The notes: generated from the letters alone by a model not told the origin. Counted from the first letter of the stretch, positions 52,307 to 62,943 are shown. The stretch is DNA of 64,000 nt from Flavitalea plasmicola (GCF_030546645.1 NZ_JAUOTO010000004.1:434001-498000), one strand, 5' to 3'. Numbers and translations: made by a program.

Positions 52307-53458
52307 CTATCGATGTTCCTGCCGGGGCGTCAGCAGGGCCTTTATTTTATCGAGGTAAATATCTGCGACGATCTCCCGGGTGAAATGTTGAAGGACCAGC
52401 TCCCGGCCTGCTTCGCCCATCCTGCGACGAAGATCTCCTGTCAGATGACAATATTTTTCCATTTTGCCGGCCAGGTCGGCGCCGTCCTTTTCTTTACAGA
52501 GGAAGCCGTTGACCCCATCCCGGACCACCTCCCGGCAACCGGGCGTGTCGGTGGCGATGAGTCCCTTGCACATGCTGGCGCCTTCCAGCAGGCTTAACGG
52601 CATTCCTTCCCGGTAGGAGGGCAGAACGACACAGTCTGCCTTTTCGATGAATGGAGCCACGTCGTCCGTGTCACCCAGGTATTGTATCAAGTTCTTTTCC
52701 TGCCATTCTTCCACCTGCCGCCGCGAAATGGCAATGGGGCTGCCTTCGTCAAAAAATCCCAGCAGCTGGCACTGCACCGGCAGGCCTTTTTGTTTCAGCA
52801 GCTCGGCGGCCCGGATAAACTCATGGATACCTTTATGGCTGATGATCCTGGCGATGAGCAGGAAGACCACTTCTTTTTTATCTGCTGCGGATGGGGCTGG
52901 GTAGAAAGCCGCGGTGTCCACGCCTTCCCCCGGCAGAATAAATGCTTTTTCTTTCTTTACCAGGGCCTTCTCTATAAAAAGCTGTTCGTCATCCTTGTTG
53001 AGAAACCATGTCTGGATATTGTGTCTCAATGCCTTCCGGAGCTTTGCCTGTGCGAAGGCCCGGAACCACCTGTTTGAAAATGCATAGCCCAGGCCTGTAA
53101 AGACGCTGATGGAAGGACATTTGGTCCTGGCGGCTGCCCTGGAGCCGTATAAATTGGCTTTAACGGTGTAATGGAAGATGAGGCCCGGCTGGATCTGACG
53201 ATAATGGAGGGCCAGCTCTCGTTGCAGCTGGATATTATGAATAGGGGAAATGCTTTTTGCCCGGAATTTATTCAGCTGGATAAAAGTGAGTCCTTTAATG
53301 TCCTCGAATTTCTCCGTATACTCGTCGCGGGGGGCGAGCACAAAGACGGAAAAGCCTTGCTCTATTAGTTTTTTCAGGAGATATAATCTGAAATTGTAGA
53401 TGCTCCAGCTGGTGTTGGCTACAAAAGCAATTCTTTTATTGGAAGGCATACGGGACAA
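52307..53458 (-). CDS. Glycosyltransferase family 4 protein
   Basis: A 383-residue GT-B fold enzyme. The N-terminal Rossmann domain is IAFVANTSWSIYNFRLYLLK KLIEQGFSVFVLAP. The C-terminal nucleotide-sugar domain contains VVFLLIARIISHKGIHEFIR, CVVLPSYREGMPLSLLEGAS MCK and ATDTPGCREVVRDGVNGF, giving the E-x7-E motif. It transfers a sugar in capsule, O-antigen or exopolysaccharide assembly. It is the upstream gene of a pair with the multi-pass membrane protein (2-bp gap). Confidence 0.93.
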   Translation of the reverse strand: MSRMPSNKRIAFVANTSWSIYNFRLYLLKKLIEQGFSVFVLAPRDEYTEKFEDIKGLTFIQLNKFRAKSISPIHNIQLQRELALHYRQIQPGLIFHYTVKANLYGSRAAARTKCPSISVFTGLGYAFSNRWFRAFAQAKLRKALRHNIQTWFLNKDDEQLFIEKALVKKEKAFILPGEGVDTAAFYPAPSAADKKEVVFLLIARIISHKGIHEFIRAAELLKQKGLPVQCQLLGFFDEGSPIAISRRQVEEWQEKNLIQYLGDTDDVAPFIEKADCVVLPSYREGMPLSLLEGASMCKGLIATDTPGCREVVRDGVNGFLCKEKDGADLAGKMEKYCHLTGDLRRRMGEAGRELVLQHFTREIVADIYLDKIKALLTPRQEHR

Positions 53459-53534
53459 ACCTACTGATTCATATTCATTTATTCAATTTTTCCCTTGAAG
53501 GGATGCACCAAGGGGGATTAACGGAGGGATTTCG

Positions 53535-53542
53535 TACTTTTG
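53535..53542 (+). promoter_or_regulatory. Bacteroidota -7 element of the purL promoter
   Basis: TACTTTTG fits TAnnTTTG and lies 19 bp before the purL ATG, a normal leader length. No good TTG at -33 is seen. Confidence 0.55.
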
Positions 53543-53561
53543 CGGTCTCTTATAAAATAAC

Positions 53562-55835
53562 ATGGAAATAAGCGCAAAAACAGCCGAAGAGCTTAGACTT
53601 ACCCCGGAAGAATTCGAATTGATCCAACAGAAACTCGGCCGCACTCCCAACTTTACAGAGCTATGCGCTTTCAGCGCCATGTGGAGCGAGCACTGCAGCT
53701 ATAAGAACTCGATCAAATGGTTGAAGACCCTTCCCCGCGATGGGAAGAAGATGCTGGTGAAGGCCGGCGAGGAAAATGCCGGTCTGATGGACATCGGGGA
53801 CGGTTATGGCGTCGTATTCAAGATAGAGTCGCACAATCACCCTTCGGCGCTGGAGCCTTTCCAGGGCGCTGCAACGGGCGTGGGGGGTATCCATCGTGAT
53901 ATCTTTACCATGGGGGCAAGGCCGATCGCCTCCCTCAACTCCCTTCGCTTCGGCAATCTGAAAGAGTCCAAGACGAAGCACCTGCTGTCCGGGGTGGTCC
54001 ATGGCATTGGTCATTACGGAAACTGTTTTGGCGTGCCGACCGTAGGCGGTGAAGTTTATTTTGAAGACTGTTACCACACCAACCCACTGGTGAATGCCAT
54101 GAGCGTAGGGATACTAAAAAACGGAGAGACCATCTCCGCCACTGCCAAGGGAACGGGAAACCCTGTGATCTTTGTCGGCAGCGCTACGGGCAAGGATGGC
54201 ATGGGAGGCGCTTCTTTCGCCAGCGCGAATATCACCGGCGAAAGCGTCAAGGAACTTCCTGCCGTACAGGTGGGTGATCCTTTCCAGGAAAAGAAATTGC
54301 TGGAAGCCTGCCTGGAGGTGATCAAAACAGGGGCTGTGGTGGGCATGCAGGATATGGGCGCCGCGGGCATCATCTGCAGCACTTCCGAAATGAGCGCAAA
54401 GGGAGAGGTGGGTATGCATATCGACCTGGATAAGGTGCCTGCCCGTCAACAAAATATGAAGGCCTGGGAGCTTCTGCTCAGTGAAAGCCAGGAGCGTATG
54501 CTGATGGTCGTTGAAAAAGGCCGGGAAGCGGAAGTGGTCGGCATTTTCGAAAAATGGGATCTTCCTGCCGCTACGATCGGTCATGTAACGGACGACGGCA
54601 TCCTTCGTTTCTATATGAATGGAATGCTGGAAGCTGAGATCCCCGCCTATGAGCTGGTGTTGGGCGGCGGCGCTCCCCAGTATGACCGGCCTTACAAAGA
54701 GCCGGGTTATCTCTCAAAGATCAAGGCTTTTGATCCTGCCGCCATCGAGGTGCCGGATGATCTGCGGAGCATTGCCGAGCAGCTGGTGGCCCTGCCCAAT
54801 ATTGCTTCCAAGAGATGGATAGCTGTCCAATACGACAGTACGGTGGGTACTGCCAACACTTCCACGAACCAGCCCAGCGATGCGGCCGTCGTGCTGGCAA
54901 AGGGAACCGAACGAAGTGAAGGTTCCGAACGAGGACTGAGCGACGCTCAGGACCGAAGTTCTGGCAAGGCGTTGGCGATGACAACGGACTGCAATAGCCG
55001 CTATGTATTCGCCGACCCGTATAAAGGGGCGATGATCGCCGTGGCGGAAGCAGCCAGGAACATCGTATGCAGCGGCGGCCAACCTCTTGGAGTGACTAAC
55101 TGTCTTAATTTCGGTAACCCATACGAACCGGAAGTCTACTACCAGTTTGTCAATGCCATCAAAGGCATGGGCGAGGCCTGCCGGAAGTTCGACACACCGG
55201 TGACGGGCGGCAACGTCAGTTTCTATAACCAGCATCCCGGAGGCGCGGTGTATCCTACGCCTACGATCGGCATGGTGGGGTTGCTGGAATCCGTAAAGGA
55301 CAAGATGACGCTGAACTTCAAGGAAGAGGGAGACATCATCTTTTTATTAGGTAAGAGCAGCAACGATATCAGCTCATCGGAGTACCTGCATAAGTTAAAA
55401 GGTGTCGAGTATAGCCCGGCCCCGCATTTCGAATTGGAAGAAGAGCTGTTATTACAGGATACGCTGAGCAAGCTGATCCGTGGGCAGCTGGTCCGCAGCG
55501 CGCATGATGTAAGCGAAGGCGGGCTGTTCATCACGCTGGCTGAGTCCGCTTTTCCCAATGGCCTGGGTTTCGATGTAGTGGCTTCGGATGCGGAGATCCG
55601 TAAGGATGCTTACTGGTTTGGAGAAGCCCAAAGCAGGGTGGTCGTCAGCGTTGCTCCCGACAAGGTGGAAAGTTTCAGGAAAGCATTGGGCAAGCTGCCT
55701 TACGAAGAGATCGGATTTGTTACCAACGGGTCTTTTGAAGTAGATGGAATGGAGTGGGGTACGGTGAATGAATGGAAGGATAAATATGATCAAACCATCG
55801 AAAATTATATGACGGGACTGGTTGAAATGGAATAA
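53562..55835 (+). CDS. purL: Phosphoribosylformylglycinamidine synthase subunit PurL with in-frame repeat insertion
   Basis: A 757-residue small-type PurL (FGAM synthase II). Conserved blocks: MWSEHCSYKNSIKWL near the N-terminus, the ATP site FKIESHNHPSALEPFQGAAT GVGG, QDMGAAGIICSTSEMSAKGE and DPYKGAMIAVAEAARNIVCS. With PurS and PurQ it converts FGAR to FGAM using glutamine-derived ammonia. Between KGT and KALAMTTDCNSRY there is an additional 19-residue stretch (codons at 54909-54965) not found in typical homologues. The end lies 1 bp before the hldD start. Confidence 0.97.
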   Translation: MEISAKTAEELRLTPEEFELIQQKLGRTPNFTELCAFSAMWSEHCSYKNSIKWLKTLPRDGKKMLVKAGEENAGLMDIGDGYGVVFKIESHNHPSALEPFQGAATGVGGIHRDIFTMGARPIASLNSLRFGNLKESKTKHLLSGVVHGIGHYGNCFGVPTVGGEVYFEDCYHTNPLVNAMSVGILKNGETISATAKGTGNPVIFVGSATGKDGMGGASFASANITGESVKELPAVQVGDPFQEKKLLEACLEVIKTGAVVGMQDMGAAGIICSTSEMSAKGEVGMHIDLDKVPARQQNMKAWELLLSESQERMLMVVEKGREAEVVGIFEKWDLPAATIGHVTDDGILRFYMNGMLEAEIPAYELVLGGGAPQYDRPYKEPGYLSKIKAFDPAAIEVPDDLRSIAEQLVALPNIASKRWIAVQYDSTVGTANTSTNQPSDAAVVLAKGTERSEGSERGLSDAQDRSSGKALAMTTDCNSRYVFADPYKGAMIAVAEAARNIVCSGGQPLGVTNCLNFGNPYEPEVYYQFVNAIKGMGEACRKFDTPVTGGNVSFYNQHPGGAVYPTPTIGMVGLLESVKDKMTLNFKEEGDIIFLLGKSSNDISSSEYLHKLKGVEYSPAPHFELEEELLLQDTLSKLIRGQLVRSAHDVSEGGLFITLAESAFPNGLGFDVVASDAEIRKDAYWFGEAQSRVVVSVAPDKVESFRKALGKLPYEEIGFVTNGSFEVDGMEWGTVNEWKDKYDQTIENYMTGLVEME
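54909..54965 (+). repeat. Palindromic repeat element inserted in frame in purL
   Basis: These 57 bp encode ERSEGSERGLSDAQDRSSG. They contain inverted repeats GGAACC (54903-54908) / GGTTCC (54921-54926), and CTGAGC-GAC-GCTCAG (54936-54950) nested in GAAC ... GTTC (54927-54930 / 54958-54961). The encoded ERSEGSE...DAQD pattern is the one seen in widespread mobile palindromic repeats of the HPERSEG type (recalled knowledge). Confidence 0.7.
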
Positions 55836-55836
55836 T

Positions 55837-56832
55837 ATGGAAGGAACGATCAAAGCACAGAAGGAATATATTGTCGTGACGGGTGCTGCGGGTTTTATCG
55901 GCAGCTGCCTGGTGGGTTTTCTGAACCAGCATGGGCTAAAGGACCTGATCCTGGTGGATGAGTTTGGCGACGAGGAAAAGGAACGCAATTTACAGGGAAA
56001 GGAATTCGCCTGTAAGGTATGGCGGGAGAAGTTCTTCGACTGGCTGGAGAAGAATCAACCCCGTATCCGATTTGTCTTTCATATTGGCGCCCGCACAGAT
56101 ACCACGGAGTTCGATTATTCTGTTCATGAACACCTGAACGTTGCCTATTCCCAAAAGATCTGGAACTATTGTACTGCCAGGCAGATAGGACTGGTCTATG
56201 CTTCTTCCGCGGCAACCTATGGGGCCGGAGAGCTGGGGTACGAGGACAATCACGCCCTCATTCCCCGCCTGCAGCCGTTGAATGCCTATGGGGTATCGAA
56301 AAATGAGTTTGATAAATGGGTCCTGGAGCAGAAGGATCACCCTCCTTTCTGGGCGGGGCTGAAGTTTTTCAATGTATATGGTCCCAATGAGTATCACAAG
56401 GCGCGAATGGCCAGCGTGATCTTTCATTCTTTCAACCAGATCAGGGCCAACGGCAATGTAAAGTTGTTCAGGAGCCATCGGCCTGAATACAAGGATGGCC
56501 AGCAGCTGCGGGATTTTGTATATGTGAAGGACCTCTTGAAAGTGTGTTACTGGCTAATGGAGAACCGGCCTGCTTCCGCCATTTATAATCTTGGGACGGG
56601 TAAGGCGCGGAGCTTCGAGGACCTGGCAAAGGCCACTTTTGCCGGACTGGACCTGACGCCGAGCATTACTTTTATCGATATGCCGGAAGACATCCGGGAC
56701 AAATATCAATATTTCACCGAGGCCACTATGGATAAGCTGCGTGCAGCCGGATATACGGAGAAATTCTATTCGCTGGAAGAAGGAGTAGGAGATTATGTGC
56801 GGAATTACCTGGCTAAAGAGCAATATTATTAA
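55837..56832 (+). CDS. hldD: ADP-glyceromanno-heptose 6-epimerase
   Basis: A 331-residue extended short-chain dehydrogenase. The ATG at 55837, directly behind the purL stop, is used. NAD(P) motif YIVVTGAAGFIGSCLVG; catalytic YGVSKNEFDKW (YxxxK); conserved FFNVYGPNEYHKARMASVIF and LFRSHRPEYKDGQQLRDFVY. It interconverts the D- and L-glycero heptose for lipopolysaccharide core. The symbol follows family resemblance; other sugar epimerases are less likely. Confidence 0.92.
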   Translation: MEGTIKAQKEYIVVTGAAGFIGSCLVGFLNQHGLKDLILVDEFGDEEKERNLQGKEFACKVWREKFFDWLEKNQPRIRFVFHIGARTDTTEFDYSVHEHLNVAYSQKIWNYCTARQIGLVYASSAATYGAGELGYEDNHALIPRLQPLNAYGVSKNEFDKWVLEQKDHPPFWAGLKFFNVYGPNEYHKARMASVIFHSFNQIRANGNVKLFRSHRPEYKDGQQLRDFVYVKDLLKVCYWLMENRPASAIYNLGTGKARSFEDLAKATFAGLDLTPSITFIDMPEDIRDKYQYFTEATMDKLRAAGYTEKFYSLEEGVGDYVRNYLAKEQYY

Positions 56833-56839
56833 TACCATA

Positions 56840-57637
56840 ATGAATAAGAAAATAGCCATCATTGGCGGCGGCAATCTCGGCACTGCCATCGCGGAGGGGT
56901 TGATACAAAGCGGCTTTGTTCAGCCCAAGCATATACTGGTGACAAAGCGGAATATACAGACCCTGCATGCGCTGGAAAGGAAAGGCGTACTGGTGAGCGA
57001 TAAGAATGCGGAAGCGCTGCGTTATGCGGACCTGGTCATCCTGGCCGTGAAGCCTTTCCAGGTAAATGATATTCTGGGCTCGCTCCGGGAGGAGTTCAAT
57101 GAAGAAAAGCATGTGCTCGTCTCGGTAGTGACGGGGATCAGCATCGGGCATATTGCTGCAAGCCTGGGAAAGAGGGTGCCTATCGTCCGGGCCATGCCCA
57201 ACACCGCCATTGCCATACAGGAGAGCATGACCTGTCTTGCGGCGCAAAATGTCAATGAGGAGCAGCTGCAGTATGTCCAGGATATCTTTGGTCAGCTGGG
57301 CAAAGCGGTGAGGATCGATGAAAAGCTGATGGATGCGGCCACCGTCCTGGGCGCCTGTGGAACTGCCTTTGCCATGCGTTATATCAGGGCCAATATCCAG
57401 GGGGGGATCGAAATAGGGTTTGATGCGGCCACGGCGACGCTGATTGCCGCCCAGACCGTTAAAGGGGCCGCCGAGCTACTGTTGAAAAAAGGCACCCATC
57501 CGGAGCAGGAAATCGACAAAGTAACGACGCCCAAGGGATGTACCATTGCCGGGCTGAACGAAATGGAGCACCAGGGTTTTAGCTCCTCCCTTATTAAGGG
57601 CCTCGTGGCCAGCTATGATAAAATTGCTAAAGACTAA
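56840..57637 (+). CDS. proC: Pyrroline-5-carboxylate reductase
   Basis: A 265-residue enzyme starting MNKKIAIIGGGNLGTAIAEG, the NADPH-binding start of ProC. The ATG at 56840 is 7 bp after the hldD stop. Further motifs: VILAVKPFQVNDILG, PIVRAMPNTAIAIQESMTC and the C-terminal GGIEIGFDAATATLIAAQTV, TTPKGCTIAGLNEMEHQGFS. It makes proline from pyrroline-5-carboxylate. It forms an apparent operon with purL and hldD despite unrelated pathways. Confidence 0.97.
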   Translation: MNKKIAIIGGGNLGTAIAEGLIQSGFVQPKHILVTKRNIQTLHALERKGVLVSDKNAEALRYADLVILAVKPFQVNDILGSLREEFNEEKHVLVSVVTGISIGHIAASLGKRVPIVRAMPNTAIAIQESMTCLAAQNVNEEQLQYVQDIFGQLGKAVRIDEKLMDAATVLGACGTAFAMRYIRANIQGGIEIGFDAATATLIAAQTVKGAAELLLKKGTHPEQEIDKVTTPKGCTIAGLNEMEHQGFSSSLIKGLVASYDKIAKD

Positions 57638-57800
57638 TACTTAGGTAGAACTATAGTAAAGGCATTAGCAGGGACTACATGCCAGACTGTATGAACCCTT
57701 ATAGTCCAACTCTTAATCATATTATTTATTAGTATAAAATGTGCGGGGTAAATAGGACAAAACTTGTTGAAAATGTGGGGGTTAACCCGGAATTTTACGA

Positions 57801-57830
57801 TTGCAAGGGTAATAAAATGGCTCTATCTTG
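57801..57830 (+). promoter_or_regulatory. Possible promoter of the small secreted protein gene
   Basis: TTG at 57801-57803 and TATCTTG at 57824-57830 are separated by 20 bp, close to the Bacteroidota -33/-7 pattern, with one deviation in the -7 box. Confidence 0.4.
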
Positions 57831-57907
57831 CGTTTGATTATTGCTTTATGAAACCTAAAGCACAGTTAATCAATCCCAAAGAAACAATTTGTAAATCCAA
57901 TTACACC

Positions 57908-58105
57908 ATGAAAAAAGGAAAGACCACAACCCTTGTTGTTCTAGCCGTGGAGATCCTGACCATTACGGTACTACATGCCGTAAAGCTCAGTCACTCTGAG
58001 AAACTGACTTCTGCGAGGGAAGTATCGAAGAATGTCTCTTCTCAATCCGAAAATCAGGAAGATTCCAGATCGGGATCGACTTTCTCGCTGGCATCGTACA
58101 GATAG
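57908..58105 (+). CDS. Small protein with N-terminal hydrophobic segment, 65 aa
   Basis: A short gene with its own promoter-like sequence and a good terminator at 58130. The ATG at 57908 gives MKKGKTTTLVVLAVEILTIT VLHAV, a signal peptide or membrane anchor. A 40-residue polar tail rich in Ser, Glu and Lys follows, ending SGSTFSLASYR. The family is unknown. An upstream ATG at 57849 would add 20 residues in front of the hydrophobic stretch and is less likely. Confidence 0.55.
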   Translation: MKKGKTTTLVVLAVEILTITVLHAVKLSHSEKLTSAREVSKNVSSQSENQEDSRSGSTFSLASYR

Positions 58106-58129
58106 AAGAAATAGTTAATTTGTTTTGAT

Positions 58130-58155
58130 AGACCGCCCGATGGGTGGTCTTTTTT
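58130..58155 (+). terminator. Terminator of the small secreted protein gene
   Basis: The nine-pair stem AGACCGCCC / GGGTGGTCT with loop GAT is followed by six T. Confidence 0.9.
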
Positions 58156-58157
58156 AT

Positions 58158-58267
58158 GGGAGGTTGACCTGATGGTGTGGGTGGGTTTAGGGAGGCGAGA
58201 TTGACCTGACGGTCTGGGGAGATTAAATAGGCGAGGTTGACCTGACGGTCTGGGAGGGGTTATTTAG
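58158..58267 (+). repeat. Three tandem copies of a ~36-37 bp repeat
   Basis: Units start near 58158, 58195 and 58231 and share GCGAGGTTGACCTGACGGTC, TGGG and a 3' T/A-rich part ending TTAG or ATAG. The second and third copies are closest to each other. The function is unknown. Confidence 0.75.
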
Positions 58268-58280
58268 GCCGCTAATGATG

Positions 58281-58351
58281 GCCCTTCGGGCGACACGCCT
58301 GTGGCGTGTCTTTATGGCGCTTCGCGCAAACGGCCTCCGGCCGTTTTTTTT
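58281..58351 (+). repeat. Four stacked palindromes, the last a terminator
   Basis: GCCCTTCGGGC (58281-58291), GACACGCC-tgt-GGCGTGTC (58292-58310), GGCGCTTCGCGC (58316-58327) and AAACGGCC-tcc-GGCCGTTT (58328-58346) follow one another. The last runs into eight T and would work as a terminator. Confidence 0.75.
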
Positions 58352-58587
58352 GGGCGCGAATAGAAATAACTGTACCTTTACATGACCTCTAGGAATTTCC
58401 CTTTTCTGTTGGTTCTCAGCAGGTCAATTCAGACAGGTTTGCAGAAATAAGATCAAAATTACAATTGTCATTGTTTGCTTCCGATTCGACTGTAAGAAGG
58501 AAGCAAGACCCCAGGTCATTTTCGCCATTTGATGAAGTATGGACCGGTGATGTAAGTTATTGTTTTTTGCCTGTCGCCCAACAATAA

Positions 58588-60273
<1,686 letters not shown>

Positions 60274-60284
60274 TTATTCGTAAA

Positions 60285-60319
60285 ATAAGGGGGTCCGGGC
60301 TCGCGCCGGGCCCCCTTAT
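60285..60319 (+). terminator. GC-rich hairpin between pyrG and yidC
   Basis: An almost perfect stem of about 15 pairs (ATAAGGGGGTCCGGGC against GCCGGGCCCCCTTAT) lies 12 bp after the pyrG stop. A short T/A tail follows (CCCTATATTTG), so it may also insulate the yidC promoter. Confidence 0.75.
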
Positions 60320-60322
60320 CCC

Positions 60323-60330
60323 TATATTTG
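60323..60330 (+). promoter_or_regulatory. Bacteroidota -7 element of the yidC promoter
   Basis: TATATTTG is a perfect TAnnTTTG match, 22 bp before the yidC ATG and 3 bp after the pyrG hairpin. Confidence 0.65.
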
Positions 60331-60352
60331 CACTTCTTTAAAAGCTATCATA

Positions 60353-62173
60353 ATGGGAATGGATCGCAATACGGTTATTGGATTTGTGCTGCTGGGACTA
60401 TTATTATTTGCCTACTTATATCTTTCCACCAAGAATAGCCACCAACTGGAGGCGCAACGGAGACTCATCGAAGACTCCATTTCCAAAGTGAAGGCGCGGC
60501 AGGCGGCGGAGGCAAAACTGCGGGATACCGCCAGGACGACGACCACACTTGACACCAACGGTATCAACAACGTTATCAATGGAACGGAGCAATCACTTAC
60601 GGTGGAGAACGAGCTGTTGAAGATCGTTTTCAGCAATAAGGGCGGCCAGCCGGCGTCTGTCGAGCTGAAGAATTTCAAATCCTACGACAGCACGCCCGTG
60701 AAGCTGGTGGCACCGGGTACGGATAACCGCCTTTCTTATTCCATCAATACCGGCGCCGGCGGAGTGCTGCAGATCGCCGATCTTTATTTTCATGGGGGCC
60801 AACTGGTGAAGAATGCGGATGGCAGTCAGACCGTGAGCTATACCTTACCGACGCCCGGCGGGCAGTCCATCATACACCAATTCACCGTTCGTCCCAATGA
60901 TTACCGCATCGACTGGAACGTGACCGCCAATGGCGTGGACAAGCTGTTTACGCAGAATACCTTTAACCTGGCTTGGCATGCTTATGTGGGACGCACCCAG
61001 CGGCATGCAAGCGTGGAGAGAAGGCTGATCAGCTTTTGCTATTATGAGGACGAAACATTCGATTTTATATCGCAAAAATCTGAGAGAACTTTTGAAAAGC
61101 CTGTGAAATGGCTGTCGGTCACCCAGCAGTTCTTCAATACGTCGCTTATTGCAGGCCAGGGCAACAGCTTTACCGGAGGGAATGTGCACCTGGTGAGGGA
61201 TAACAATGACACGAGCAATACGCTGGCCCGGGCGGAGGTGAACATGCAGACTAAATTTGCCGCTGCCGCGTCCAGCAGTTTGCCTTTCCAGCTGTATTAC
61301 GGTCCCAACGATTTCAAGATCCTGGAAAGCCAGGCGACCGGCATGACCAAGATCATCGACCTGGGCCGCGGCGTATATTCTTTTGTGCGCCCGATCAACG
61401 TGTATATCATCATGCCTGTGTTCAACTTCTTTAAGGCGCATATCGCCAGCTTTGGGATCGCGATCCTTTTGCTGACGCTCTTTATCCGCCTGATCACCTC
61501 TCCGCTGGTGTACAGCAGCTACCTCAGCGGCGCCAAAATGAAGGCACTGCGGCCGGAGATCGAGGCTATGAAAAAAAGGGTAGGGAATGATCAGCAGCAG
61601 GTGGGAATGGAGCAGATGAAGCTTTTCCGTGAGGCGGGCGTGAATCCTTTGGGAGGCTGTATCCCAGCCTTGTTACAGATACCTATCTTCTTCGCACTAT
61701 ACAGTTTCTTTAATTCCAATATCGGTCTGCGGGGGGAATCCTTTCTCTGGAGCCCGGACCTTTCGACCTATGACAGTGTCCTGCATTTCGGATTTTCTAT
61801 TCCGGGTTATGGCGACCATGTCAGTCTTTTTGCTTTGCTGGCCGTGGTCACCAGCTTCCTGATCTCCCTGTATGGGATGAGCATGACGCCTGACCAGAGC
61901 AATCCGGCCATGAAATACATGCCTTACATCATGCCTGTCATGCTGCTGTTGTTCTTCAACAACCTGGCATCGGCGCTGACCTGGTATTATACCGTTTCCA
62001 ACGTCATTACCCTTATTCTTCAATTCGTCATTCAGAACTATATCATCGATCACGATAAGATACTGGCAAAGCTGCAGGAGAACAGGAGCAAGCCCAAAAC
62101 GAAATCCAAGTGGCAGGAGCGGCTGGAGCAAATGCAGGAAGCGCAAAAGCAGGCGCAAAAGACCCGTAAATAG
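60353..62173 (+). CDS. yidC: Membrane protein insertase YidC
   Basis: A 606-residue YidC of the Gram-negative type. It has an N-terminal helix (GFVLLGLLLFAYLYLS), a large periplasmic beta-sandwich domain (about residues 70-345), then the conserved five-helix insertase core starting FFKAHIASFGIAILLLTLFI, with the hydrophilic groove Arg in LFIRLITSPLVYSSYLSGAK and the C-terminal LLFFNNLASALTWYYTVSNV. The C-terminus is a basic coiled tail (KWQERLEQMQEAQKQAQKTR) as in ribosome-binding YidC. It inserts proteins into the inner membrane. The second in-frame ATG at 60359 is also possible. Confidence 0.97.
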   Translation: MGMDRNTVIGFVLLGLLLFAYLYLSTKNSHQLEAQRRLIEDSISKVKARQAAEAKLRDTARTTTTLDTNGINNVINGTEQSLTVENELLKIVFSNKGGQPASVELKNFKSYDSTPVKLVAPGTDNRLSYSINTGAGGVLQIADLYFHGGQLVKNADGSQTVSYTLPTPGGQSIIHQFTVRPNDYRIDWNVTANGVDKLFTQNTFNLAWHAYVGRTQRHASVERRLISFCYYEDETFDFISQKSERTFEKPVKWLSVTQQFFNTSLIAGQGNSFTGGNVHLVRDNNDTSNTLARAEVNMQTKFAAAASSSLPFQLYYGPNDFKILESQATGMTKIIDLGRGVYSFVRPINVYIIMPVFNFFKAHIASFGIAILLLTLFIRLITSPLVYSSYLSGAKMKALRPEIEAMKKRVGNDQQQVGMEQMKLFREAGVNPLGGCIPALLQIPIFFALYSFFNSNIGLRGESFLWSPDLSTYDSVLHFGFSIPGYGDHVSLFALLAVVTSFLISLYGMSMTPDQSNPAMKYMPYIMPVMLLLFFNNLASALTWYYTVSNVITLILQFVIQNYIIDHDKILAKLQENRSKPKTKSKWQERLEQMQEAQKQAQKTRK

Positions 62174-62265
62174 CTGCGGAGGGCATCCAAAGGGCGGATT
62201 TGTGGTTCTCAATGGTCTTTCTTATTTTTAATAGCTATAGATAACAGATAGTTAAGGCCAAGCCA

Positions 62266-62928
62266 ATGAAAGTACTAACCTTGATCGCCGCAGCAGGAGC
62301 TTTGTTCCTGCCGCATATGGAACCGGAGACCGCGCAAAAGAAAGTATCCGAGCTAACGCTTGTATACGACTATTCCGTCGTCAATGGCAAGACTTCTTCA
62401 GTCAGTGAAAATGCCACGCATACCGTTTATATAAAGGGCAACAAAAGCCGGAGCGAGATTGTCAGCCCCATCTTTTCCTCTACCGTTATTTTTGATGCCA
62501 GTACGGGTTTCGGTGTCATTCTCAAGGAGGTCAGCGGACAGAAGCTGCTGATCCGGCTGAACCCTGACAATTGGAAGGAAAGGAACCGGCTTTATGACGG
62601 AATGGTCTTTAAGACGACTACCAGCGAGACGAAGGAAATAGCCGGGTATAAATGCCAGAAAGCTACTGCAACGACCCATTCGGGCTCCACCATCACCGTG
62701 TTCTATACGAAGGACCTTCTGACCGAGAACAAGGAATATGATCCCCCTTTCCGCAATTTGGAAGGATTACCCCTGGAATATGAGCTCGCCAGCGGGGAAG
62801 TCAAGATCAGCTACAGGGTGTCGAGGATCAGCCTGAATCCTGTACCCGTTTCAAAATTCGATATACCGAAGTCGGGTTATCGGGAGATGAACTATGAAGA
62901 GAGCAAGAAAATGAAAATCGGGGGATAA
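62266..62928 (+). CDS. Secreted hypothetical protein (DUF4412/GLPGLI-like)
   Basis: A 220-residue protein with a short signal-like start (MKVLTLIAAAGALFLPHMEP). It is a beta-rich protein with LTLVYDYSVVNGKT, YIKGNKSRSEIVSP and EIAGYKCQKATATTHSGSTI followed by YELASGEVKISYRVSRISLN, a pattern seen in Bacteroidota secreted proteins of the DUF4412 or GLPGLI kind. No catalytic motif. Location periplasmic or outer membrane; function unknown. Confidence 0.65.
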   Translation: MKVLTLIAAAGALFLPHMEPETAQKKVSELTLVYDYSVVNGKTSSVSENATHTVYIKGNKSRSEIVSPIFSSTVIFDASTGFGVILKEVSGQKLLIRLNPDNWKERNRLYDGMVFKTTTSETKEIAGYKCQKATATTHSGSTITVFYTKDLLTENKEYDPPFRNLEGLPLEYELASGEVKISYRVSRISLNPVPVSKFDIPKSGYREMNYEESKKMKIGG

Positions 62929-62943
62929 ATCTATCGGAACAGC

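Noticed and set aside
54714-55235. Minus-strand frame inside purL around the repeat insertion
   Set aside because: purL continues in frame on the plus strand through this region with conserved motifs on both sides.
58158-58267. Short CRISPR array
   Set aside because: Only three copies, which are contiguous without spacers and diverged.
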